From: UBA1724 sp963632245
GTDB taxonomy: Bacteria; Verrucomicrobiota; Lentisphaeria; Oligosphaerales; Oligosphaeraceae
Reading direction: 5' to 3'
DNA length: 23,031 nt
NCBI GenBank assembly: GCA_963632245.1
Contig: CAVGTF010000018.1
Coordinates: forward strand, 1-23,031
In this document: positions 14,987-20,640 of the stretch, in pieces
How the letters are laid out: every line of letters starts with the position of its first letter
How positions within the stretch are numbered: the stretch's first letter is position 1
Position numbers and translations under genes: made by a program
Notes under the pieces: generated by a model
The model's input: only the letters and a program-made list of their open reading frames with translations
What the model was told of the DNA's origin: nothing
The model's database searches: none

Positions 14987-15072
14987 GGTAGTAGGGAGAA
15001 GGTAGTGGGGAGGGGGTATAAGGTGCCGCGGGCGCTCTTCCGCGTTGACTGCCGCGGTACTGGTACCGGCTT
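14987..15072 (+). repeat. Heptad array followed by double-hairpin GGTAC module
   Basis: Five 7-nt units (GGTAGTA, GGGAGAA, GGTAGTG, GGGAGGG, GGTATAA) occupy 14987-15021. Next come GGTGCC-GCG-GGCGCT, a stem with one G-U pair, and CCGCG-TTGACTGC-CGCGG, ending in GGTACTGGTACCGG. The last part matches the modules at 16572-16622, 16756-16798 and 22972-23018. Confidence 0.75.
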
Positions 15073-15235
15073 CCGGGCCGCACCGCGGCGCGTGCTTCCC
15101 AACGACGCGTGCCTTCCTAGCATAGTTTCGCAGGAAGATCTCCAAAGGACGTAGGGGCATGCGCCCCCCGAGCCCCCCGCCTAATTTCTTCCGCCTACCG
15201 GCGGTACTAGCGCGCCAATAGGGGCGCGCTTAGTG
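15073..15235. repeat. Repeat island upstream of purM, middle part
   Basis: This gene-free stretch contains CGTGCCTTCCTAGCATAG and AAAGG-ACGTAGGGGCATGCG (about 15107-15160), related to the copies at 4988 and 5229, and TTTCTTCCGCCTACCGGCGG near 15186, related to copies in the first island. GGGGC-ATGC-GCCCC is a hairpin here. Confidence 0.7.
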
Positions 15236-15323
15236 CACGCGCCGGTAAATTCCGGCACGGGGTTTCGCCGGGGCGAAACCCTGGCCTAACTTCCTCCTTC
15301 CTCCTTCCTCCTTCCTCCTTTTT
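15236..15323 (-). repeat. Class A heptad-plus-double-hairpin element, copy 2 (inverted)
   Basis: Read on the minus strand this gives an A run, four GGAGGAA units, GTTAGGCC, hairpin GGGTTTCGC-CCCG-GCGAAACCC and hairpin CGTGCCGG-AATTTA-CCGGCGCG. The last stem contains a G-U pair where copy 3 has G-C. It is nearly identical to copy 3 at 22817-22906. Orientation is opposite to the other two copies. Confidence 0.9.
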
Positions 15324-15377
15324 TATAATCTGCGGTGGGGCGTGTCGCCATCAGGCGGCCGCCCCCAGCAGATTATA
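15324..15377. repeat. Long palindromic hairpin in the purM leader
   Basis: TATAATCTGC (15324-15333) and GCAGATTATA (15368-15377) are perfect inverted repeats. Inside them TGGGGCG-type and CGCCCCC-type arms continue the stem, and CGCC-ATCA-GGCG closes it. The left arm includes a perfect TATAAT that could act as a -10 box, but no -35 partner is visible. It could be a terminator, the remnant of a small mobile element, or a leader RNA structure. Confidence 0.75.
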
Positions 15378-15392
15378 TTAGGGCCTCTTCCG

Positions 15393-15410
15393 TCCCGCGT
15401 GCGCGCGGGA
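15393..15410 (+). other. Small hairpin in the purM leader
   Basis: TCCCGCG-TGCG-CGCGGGA forms a perfect 7-bp stem 46 nt before the purM start. No T run follows. It may be part of a structured leader together with the hairpin at 15324-15377. Confidence 0.5.
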
Positions 15411-15456
15411 GCGTGGAATTTTAGCGAACCCCCCACCCTTAGGAAACGAGCCATTT

Positions 15457-16512
15457 ATGAGCAAGATGGAAGGCAAGAGCGAGGCCTACAAGGCGGCCGG
15501 CGTTGACATTGACCTGGCGACCCAGTTGTTGAAGAATGTGAAGGGTCGCATTGCGGCCACCCGCACTCCGCAGGTGCTGGCTCCCATTGGTGGTTTTGGC
15601 GGATTGTATCGCATTGACTTAACGCAGTGGAAGCACCCGGTGATGGTGGTCTCTGTGGACGGCGTGGGCACGAAGTTGATGATTGCCCAGATGATGGAGA
15701 AGTTCGATACCGTGGGCCACGATATCGTGAACCACTGCATCAACGACATTGCGGTGCAGGGCGCCACCCCCGTGTATTTCATGGACTACATCGGCATCGG
15801 CAAGATGCGCAGTCCGCTCTACGAGGACGTCCTTTCCGGCTGTGCGGATGCCTGCAAGGCGGAGGGCGTGTGCCTGATTGGCGGCGAGTCCGCGGAGATG
15901 CCGGGCATGTACGGCAATGACTTCGATCTGGTGGGATGCATCACTGGCATTGTGGAGGAGGACCAGATCATCACCGGCGAGAAGATCCGTCCCGGCCATG
16001 TGGCGATTGCCATCGGTTCCAATGGCCTGCAGACCAATGGCTTCTCCCTGGCGCGTAAGGTCCTCTTTGAGCGTGGCGGCTACGACGTGAAGGATCGTCC
16101 TAGCGAGCTGAAGGGCAAGAGTGTGGGCGAGGCGTTGCTGGAGCCCCACCAGTGCTTCTGGAAGGCGGTGAAGGCGGCTCTGGATGCCAAGTTCCCCCTG
16201 GACGGCATCGCGCACATCACTGGCGGCGGCCTCTACGACAATGTCCCCCGTATCCTGCCCGAGGACGTGGATGTCCATTTCGACGCCACCAAGATCCTGG
16301 ATGCGCCCCCCATCTTCTCCCTCATCCAGAAGACCGGCGATATCGATCCCTACGAGATGTATCGCGTCTTCAACATGGGTGCCGGTATGGTCTGGTTCGT
16401 CCCCCAGGACCGCGCCGATGATGCCATCACACTCATCCGAAACGCTGGCTTCCGCGCCATGGCGATCGGCGAGGTTGTTCCCGGCAACCGGAAAGTGGAA
16501 GTCAAGCTGTAG
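15457..16512 (+). CDS. purM: Phosphoribosylformylglycinamidine cyclo-ligase (AIR synthetase)
   Basis: The 351-residue product matches PurM in length and layout. It closes the imidazole ring of FGAM with ATP to give aminoimidazole ribotide, the fifth step of purine synthesis, as a cytosolic dimer. The N-terminal segment carries Gly-Gly-Phe-Gly-Gly-Leu, then Val-Asp-Gly-Val-Gly-Thr-Lys, Asn-Asp-Ile-Ala-Val-Gln-Gly-Ala and Gly-Gly-Glu-Ser-Ala-Glu-Met-Pro-Gly-Met-Tyr, all hallmarks of the family. His-Ile-Thr-Gly-Gly-Gly and Asn-Met-Gly-Ala-Gly-Met mark the C-terminal half. No other pur genes are near. A weak AGGAAACGAG precedes the start, after a leader with two hairpins. The first half uses ATT and ATC for Ile; the last 160 codons use only ATC. 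Confidence 0.97.
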   Translation: MSKMEGKSEAYKAAGVDIDLATQLLKNVKGRIAATRTPQVLAPIGGFGGLYRIDLTQWKHPVMVVSVDGVGTKLMIAQMMEKFDTVGHDIVNHCINDIAVQGATPVYFMDYIGIGKMRSPLYEDVLSGCADACKAEGVCLIGGESAEMPGMYGNDFDLVGCITGIVEEDQIITGEKIRPGHVAIAIGSNGLQTNGFSLARKVLFERGGYDVKDRPSELKGKSVGEALLEPHQCFWKAVKAALDAKFPLDGIAHITGGGLYDNVPRILPEDVDVHFDATKILDAPPIFSLIQKTGDIDPYEMYRVFNMGAGMVWFVPQDRADDAITLIRNAGFRAMAIGEVVPGNRKVEVKL

Positions 16513-16537
16513 GATTCGCGAGGAGAATCCTACAGCT
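16505..16537 (+). terminator. Perfect hairpin spanning the purM stop codon
   Basis: AGCTGTAGGATTC (16505-16517) pairs with GAATCCTACAGCT (16525-16537) over 13 bp around a 7-nt loop. The purM stop TAG lies inside the left arm. No T run follows; a heptad-repeat element begins at its last base. It may stabilise the transcript end or terminate with Rho. Confidence 0.6.
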
Positions 16538-16613
16538 AAGTACTTAGCAATTAGCGGTTAGTGGCTAGTTGCAAGGCGCCGCAGGCGCTGTTCCGCCGAA
16601 GTTTCGGCGGTAC
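16537..16613 (+). repeat. Class B heptad element, copy 1
   Basis: Five 7-nt units (TAAGTAC, TTAGCAA, TTAGCGG, TTAGTGG, CTAGTTG) are followed by hairpin GCGCC-GCA-GGCGC and hairpin CCGCCGA-AGTT-TCGGCGG and end in TAC. The 78 nt at 16721-16798 are a near-perfect copy, differing by one substitution in the heptads and about one inserted or changed T at the junction. The units carry TAG or CTAA in every reading frame of both strands. Confidence 0.9.
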
Positions 16614-16683
16614 GGTACCGGCCTTTTTGCCTGTGTAAGGGCTTAAGGGGGGTGCGTGGGGCTTGCCCCCAGTCCTTTGGATA
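16612..16683 (+). repeat. Beta repeat, copy 2
   Basis: This matches 5085-5158: ACGGTACCGGCC, then GGGCTTAAGG, a hairpin GGGG-CTTG-CCCC (16658-16669) and AGTCCTTTGGATA. It lies between the two class B copies. Confidence 0.85.
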
Positions 16684-16720
16684 GCGCCTCCGTGCCCCCG
16701 CCAACGGCGCTGGCGCGCCG

Positions 16721-16798
16721 TAAGTACTTAGCCATTAGCGGTTAGTGGCTAGTTTGCAAGGCGCCGCAGGCGCTGTTCCGCCGAAGTTTCGGCGGTAC
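16721..16798 (+). repeat. Class B heptad element, copy 2
   Basis: Units TAAGTAC, TTAGCCA, TTAGCGG, TTAGTGG, CTAGTTT are followed by the same two hairpins as at 16537-16613. The two copies flank the beta repeat as direct repeats. The remaining 40 nt to the next start hold no further recognised signal. Confidence 0.9.
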
Positions 16799-16838
16799 TT
16801 GGCGTACGCCCCCTGCTTTAGGAATCAGCAGTTACTCG

Positions 16839-17765
16839 ATGCTAGAAGAGCTTCAAGAACAGATTCGGAAGATGCGCCTGCGGGGTGTGACCTCGGTGGC
16901 GTTGTCGGAGGAGAACCGTCTGGTCTTGGGGCATCGTCCGATGAAGCGTCCGGTGGCGGAACCCGCGGCTCCGGTGGCAATGCCCTCCCAGTCTCAGAAG
17001 GAGGAGATGGTGCGCCGCTTCCAGCAGGCACAACAACAGCCGCTGCAGCCCGCGCCCGCGTCTCGTACCGTTGCGCCCGTTGCGCCAGCGCCCCGTCCCG
17101 CGCCCCGTCCCGCGTCGGTGGCGGTGTCCCACCCCGCGCTGGCGGATGTCTCCCAGGCCTCCTGGGAGGAGTTGGAGCGGGCCTGTGGTGTGTGTGTCAG
17201 CTGTGGCTTGCAGACGGCGCCCCGCGAGACCTTCTTTGAGGCCGGTAGCCGCCAAGCGCCGTTGATGGTCATTGGGGACTGTTGTCGGAAGCTTGTGGAC
17301 GAGACTGGCGCCGTGGTGGAATCCGCTGCGGATGTGCTTTTGTGGAAGATGATTCGTGCCATGGGCCGTGATCCTGGGAGCACAGATCCCGCCACCTCGG
17401 TGTACGTGGCTAATGTGGTCAAGTGCGTCATCAAAGACGAGTTGATTGCCTCATCGCATCGTTCTGTGCGTTCTCCTGAGATACAAGCGTGCCGTGGGTT
17501 CCTCCTTCGTCAGATTGCGCTGGTGCATCCCCGGGTCATTGTGCTGTTTGGTGGCGTTGCGCTGAGTGCGTTGTTTGGCAAGGGTAGCATAAAAAGCGCC
17601 CGTGGCAAGTGGCGGGAGTTCCAGGGAATTCCGGTGATGCCCACCTACCATCCTTCCTTCGTGTTGAATACGGCTAAATCCAAGGCTGATGAGACGGCCA
17701 ACAAGCGTCTTGTCTGGCAGGATTTGCAGTTAGCCATGGCGAAGCTCAAGGAGCAGCAGTCCTAG
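16839..17765 (+). CDS. Uracil-DNA-glycosylase-like Fe-S protein with altered active-site motif
   Basis: The 308-residue product has an N-terminal helix (residues 1-35), a Pro/Ala/Gln-rich linker to about residue 105, and then a domain of the family 4/5 uracil-DNA glycosylase type, which removes uracil from DNA. The four cluster Cys can be assigned: two of Cys116/119/122, then Cys196 in Val-Val-Lys-Cys and Cys218 in Gln-Ala-Cys-Arg. The HPS-type motif is present at His271-Pro-Ser. The first catalytic motif, normally Gly-Glu-Ala/Gly-Pro-Gly, reads Gly146-Asp-Cys-Cys-Arg150. The Phe expected soon after it is Val, with no gap in the alignment. The fold is clear, but the activity is doubtful or changed. 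The long linker is unusual. No good Shine-Dalgarno site is present, so the start is moderately certain. Confidence 0.8.
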   Translation: MLEELQEQIRKMRLRGVTSVALSEENRLVLGHRPMKRPVAEPAAPVAMPSQSQKEEMVRRFQQAQQQPLQPAPASRTVAPVAPAPRPAPRPASVAVSHPALADVSQASWEELERACGVCVSCGLQTAPRETFFEAGSRQAPLMVIGDCCRKLVDETGAVVESAADVLLWKMIRAMGRDPGSTDPATSVYVANVVKCVIKDELIASSHRSVRSPEIQACRGFLLRQIALVHPRVIVLFGGVALSALFGKGSIKSARGKWREFQGIPVMPTYHPSFVLNTAKSKADETANKRLVWQDLQLAMAKLKEQQS

Positions 17766-17772
17766 CGACTGC
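17756..17772 (+). terminator. Short hairpin at the end of the UDG-like gene
   Basis: GCAGTC-CTAGC-GACTGC is a 6-bp stem with the stop TAG in its loop. It is followed after about 17 nt by a run of seven T. It is a weak candidate terminator. Confidence 0.4.
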
Positions 17773-17805
17773 ATCTTTCTTAAACCATTTTTTTGCATGT
17801 TGTTC

Positions 17806-17833
17806 ACCCCCGTCCTCCTTTTCAGGCGGGGGT
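17806..17833 (+). terminator. GC-rich hairpin upstream of the rpiB-glyA fusion
   Basis: ACCCCCG-T-CCT pairs with AGG-CGGGGGT around a 7-nt pyrimidine loop, with one bulged T. It lies 33 nt before the start of the fusion gene. It may end the preceding transcript or form a leader structure. No known riboswitch consensus was recognised. Confidence 0.45.
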
Positions 17834-17866
17834 TCCTCAATCTCATCCTAGAACGGAGATAAGACA

Positions 17867-19591
17867 ATGCTTACCGACTGGAAACTCGCTTCCGGAATCA
17901 TCAAGATTGGCCTGGCGTCGGATCATGGCGGCCTGGCGAAGAAGGACTTCCTGACCGGAGAGCTGCGGAAGCTGAGTGGCTACGAGGTCGTGGACTTCGG
18001 ACCCGCTTCCCTGAATCCCGAGGACGACTACCCCGATTACGCGGCGCCTTTGTGCGTGGCTTTGCGGGACGGCAAGATCGACTGCGGCATCCTGGTGTGC
18101 CGCAGCGGCATCGGGATGTCCATTCTTGCCAACCGTTTCCATGGCCTGCGCGCTGCGCTGGTGGAGACGGTTCAGAAGGCGCGTTCCAGCCGTGACCACA
18201 ATGACAGCAATATCCTGGTCACTGGCGGCGATGCCCTGTCTGATGCCGAGACTCTGGAGATTGTGAAGGCGTGGCTGGACACCCCCTTCAGCCAGGGCGA
18301 GCGCCATGTCCGTCGTCTGGACAAGGTAGAGAAGGCCTCTTTGGACGAGATCGCCGCGCTGCGGAATGTGGATCCCGAGCTGGCGGCCCTCATTGACTGC
18401 GAGCAGCACCGCCAGGAGGATGGCCTGGAGCTCATTGCCAGCGAGAACTTCACCTCCCCCGCAGTCCGCGCCGCGCAGGGCTCCATCCTCACCAACAAAT
18501 ACGCCGAGGGCCTGCCCGGCAAGCGCTACTACAATGGCTGCGCTTTCGTGGACCAGGTGGAGCAGCTGGCCATCGACCGCGCGAAGGCGCTCTTCGGCGC
18601 CGAGGCCGCCAATGTGCAGCCCCATTCCGGCAGCCAGGCGAACCAGGAGGTCTACTTCGCGCTGCTGCAGCCCGGCGACACCGTGTTGGGCATGAGCCTG
18701 GATGCCGGTGGACACCTCTCCCACGGCTTGAAGGTCAATTTCAGCGGCCGCACCTACAATTTCGTGGGATACGGTGTCAGCCGCGAGACCGAGACCATCG
18801 ATTATGACGAGCTGGAGAAGACCGCCCTGGAGATCAAGCCCAAGATGATCCTGGCAGGCGCCTCCGCATACCCCCGCATCATCGACTTCCCCCGCCTGCG
18901 TCAGATCGCCGACAAGGTGGGATGCCTCCTCATGGTGGATATGGCGCACATCGCCGGACTGGTGGCCGCAGGCGTCCATCCCAGCCCTGTGCCCTACTGC
19001 GATGTGGTGACCACCACCACCCACAAGACCCTCCGCGGACCCCGCGGCGGACTCATCCTGTGCAAGGAGCAGTACATCAAGAAGATCAACTCCGCCGTCT
19101 TCCCCGGCACCCAGGGCGGTCCTCTGGAGCACGTCATTGCCGCCAAGGCGGTCTGCTTCAAGGAGGCCATGAGCCCCGAGTTCAAGGAATACGCCGCCCA
19201 GGTGGTGAAGAACTGCAAGGCGCTGGCGGCCGCCCTGACCGAGCGCGGCTTCCGCATTGTCTCCGGTGGCACCGACAACCACTGTATGCTGGTGGATCTG
19301 CGGCCCAAGAATGTCACTGGCCGCGACGCCGCTGACGCCATGGACAAGGCGGGCATCACCGTCAACAAGAACATGATCCCCTTCGATCCCGCGAAACCCA
19401 CCGTCACCAGCGGCATCCGCGTGGGAACCGCCGCCGTTACGACCCGCGGCATGAAGGAGCCCGAGATGGTGAAGATCGCCGATTTCATGACCCGCATTGC
19501 GGAGAATATGGACAACGAGGCGGTCATTGAGCAGGTACACCAGGAGGTCAAGGCCCTGGCCCACGCCTTCCCCATGCCCCAGTTCAAGTAA
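17867..19591 (+). CDS. Fused ribose-5-phosphate isomerase B / serine hydroxymethyltransferase
   Basis: The 574-residue product joins two complete enzymes in one frame. Residues 11-150 are RpiB/LacAB-type: Ser-Asp19-His20-Gly-Gly, the active-site Cys78 in Val-Cys-Arg-Ser-Gly-Ile-Gly-Met-Ser, and Asp-His111-Asn-Asp. Here Arg79-Ser80 replace the common Gly-Thr. RpiB interconverts ribose 5-phosphate and ribulose 5-phosphate. After a short linker, residues about 157-574 are SHMT (GlyA), which makes glycine and methylene-tetrahydrofolate from serine with PLP: Leu-Glu-Leu-Ile-Ala-Ser-Glu-Asn-Phe near the start and the PLP Lys387 in Thr-Thr-Thr-Thr-His-Lys. rpiB and glyA are near neighbours in Bacillus, so fusion of linked genes is plausible. 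GGAGATAAG precedes the ATG. The gene heads a three-gene operon. Confidence 0.93.
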   Translation: MLTDWKLASGIIKIGLASDHGGLAKKDFLTGELRKLSGYEVVDFGPASLNPEDDYPDYAAPLCVALRDGKIDCGILVCRSGIGMSILANRFHGLRAALVETVQKARSSRDHNDSNILVTGGDALSDAETLEIVKAWLDTPFSQGERHVRRLDKVEKASLDEIAALRNVDPELAALIDCEQHRQEDGLELIASENFTSPAVRAAQGSILTNKYAEGLPGKRYYNGCAFVDQVEQLAIDRAKALFGAEAANVQPHSGSQANQEVYFALLQPGDTVLGMSLDAGGHLSHGLKVNFSGRTYNFVGYGVSRETETIDYDELEKTALEIKPKMILAGASAYPRIIDFPRLRQIADKVGCLLMVDMAHIAGLVAAGVHPSPVPYCDVVTTTTHKTLRGPRGGLILCKEQYIKKINSAVFPGTQGGPLEHVIAAKAVCFKEAMSPEFKEYAAQVVKNCKALAAALTERGFRIVSGGTDNHCMLVDLRPKNVTGRDAADAMDKAGITVNKNMIPFDPAKPTVTSGIRVGTAAVTTRGMKEPEMVKIADFMTRIAENMDNEAVIEQVHQEVKALAHAFPMPQFK

Positions 19592-19613
19592 AAGCTCGAA
19601 GAATCGCGTCCCC

Positions 19614-19619
19614 GGAGGA
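19614..19619 (+). promoter_or_regulatory. Ribosome binding site of the GH29-like gene
   Basis: GGAGGA lies 10 nt before the ATG at 19630, within the 38-nt gap after the fusion gene. It supports this start and independent initiation inside the operon. Confidence 0.7.
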
Positions 19620-19629
19620 ATTCTCCTGT

Positions 19630-20640
19630 ATGGCACTGACCGTCAACTACAACGAAGAAGGCATCGCGGACAGCGTGCCGACCTACCTCTTTGACCAGGC
19701 GGAGCAGTATCGGGAGAATCCCCGGGATGCCGCGCTGGAGTGGTTCACCTCTGCCATCCAGGGGCTCTCCCTCCACTTCGGATTGGCGTCGCTTTTGGGA
19801 AAGGGCGAGGAGGTCCCTGCAGACCTCCTGACTCCCGAGCAATACGCGAAGCTCCCCGAGCGCTTCAACTGCAAGAATTTCGATGCCGTGGACATCGTGG
19901 AGCTGGCGGTGGCCGCCGGCGCGCGATACGTGGTCTTTCCGGCCATGCTGCCCGATGGCTTCTGCCTCTACCACAGCCAGTCCTCCGATTTCCACACGGT
20001 GAACAGCGCCGCCAACCGGGATCTGGTGGGAGAGCTGGCCTCCACTTGCGAATATCACGGCATCGGGCTCTTCCTGGAGTATCCCTTCGGACGCAATCAG
20101 CGCCGCCATCCACAGGGCGTCCCGCAGGGCGTCATGGCGCAAAGCGAATACCTGGATTTTGTCAAAGGGCAGCTTCATGAATTGCTGACCCAGTATGGTC
20201 CGGTGGCGGGCATTCGCTTTACCGGTGCGGAGAGCCTCCAGGGACGCGAGGCGCCCTATGATCTGGAGGACCTCTATAAGCTGATCCGATTCCTCCAGCC
20301 CAATGCACTGGTCTCCTTCCAGGAGGGCTATGCCGGCAGCGAGGACTTCCTGACCGCCGGGGATCTCTCTTCCACGAAGGGCCTGCTGGCCTCCAATGCC
20401 ACCCGTCCCCTGGAGATGCTGCGGATTCTCTCCGGCGGCGCGGATCGATGCTACTATCCCGAGCTGGCGGGATCCCACCGGAAGACCGCACAGATCTGGG
20501 AGGACCTGCGCGTCGCACACCAGCGCTCCGCGAATCTCCTCGTGAACACCGCTCTCATGCCCGATGGCTCCCTGGATCTGGAGGACATCCAGAGCCTCCT
20601 GGCCGTGGGCGAGCGCATGGAGAAAGAGGGCCGGCCGTGA
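19630..20640 (+). CDS. GH29 fucosidase-fold protein lacking the catalytic Asp
   Basis: The 336-residue product lines up with the catalytic barrel of family 29 alpha-L-fucosidases: a Trp-Phe opening with Leu-His-Phe-Gly (family: Ile-His-Trp-Gly), Ala-Gly-Ala-Arg-Tyr-Val-Val-Phe, Asp-Gly-Phe-Cys-Leu-Tyr, Ser-Asp-Phe, Arg-Asp-Leu-Val-Gly-Glu-Leu, and Gln-Leu-His-Glu-Leu-Leu-Thr-Gln-Tyr-Gly. Two key sites differ. The substrate-binding Lys/His-His before Asp-Gly-Phe is Met106-Leu-Pro108, and the strand that should carry the nucleophile as Trp-Phe-Asp-Gly reads Arg-Phe-Thr198-Gly. Retaining fucosidase action is therefore unlikely; it may be a sugar-binding or regulatory pseudoenzyme, or have a new activity. 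No signal peptide is present. It lies between SHMT and a cysteine-desulfurase-like gene, sharing a 4-nt overlap with the latter. Confidence 0.75.
   Translation: MALTVNYNEEGIADSVPTYLFDQAEQYRENPRDAALEWFTSAIQGLSLHFGLASLLGKGEEVPADLLTPEQYAKLPERFNCKNFDAVDIVELAVAAGARYVVFPAMLPDGFCLYHSQSSDFHTVNSAANRDLVGELASTCEYHGIGLFLEYPFGRNQRRHPQGVPQGVMAQSEYLDFVKGQLHELLTQYGPVAGIRFTGAESLQGREAPYDLEDLYKLIRFLQPNALVSFQEGYAGSEDFLTAGDLSSTKGLLASNATRPLEMLRILSGGADRCYYPELAGSHRKTAQIWEDLRVAHQRSANLLVNTALMPDGSLDLEDIQSLLAVGERMEKEGRP

Noticed and set aside
15324..15456. PRPP or purine riboswitch before purM
   Set aside because: The hairpins are simple palindromes and lack the junction and conserved loop sequences of those classes.
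17766..17866. Glycine, tetrahydrofolate or SAM riboswitch before the SHMT fusion
   Set aside because: Only about 100 nt with one simple hairpin; none of the conserved cores I know could be found.
17843..19636. 597-residue minus-strand frame opposite the RpiB-SHMT gene
   Set aside because: Shadow of codon bias; both RpiB and SHMT active sites are clear on the + strand.
20448..20636. Extended N-terminus for the desulfurase-like protein
   Set aside because: It is an alternative frame inside the GH29-like gene; the GTG in the stop-start overlap has a ribosome binding site.
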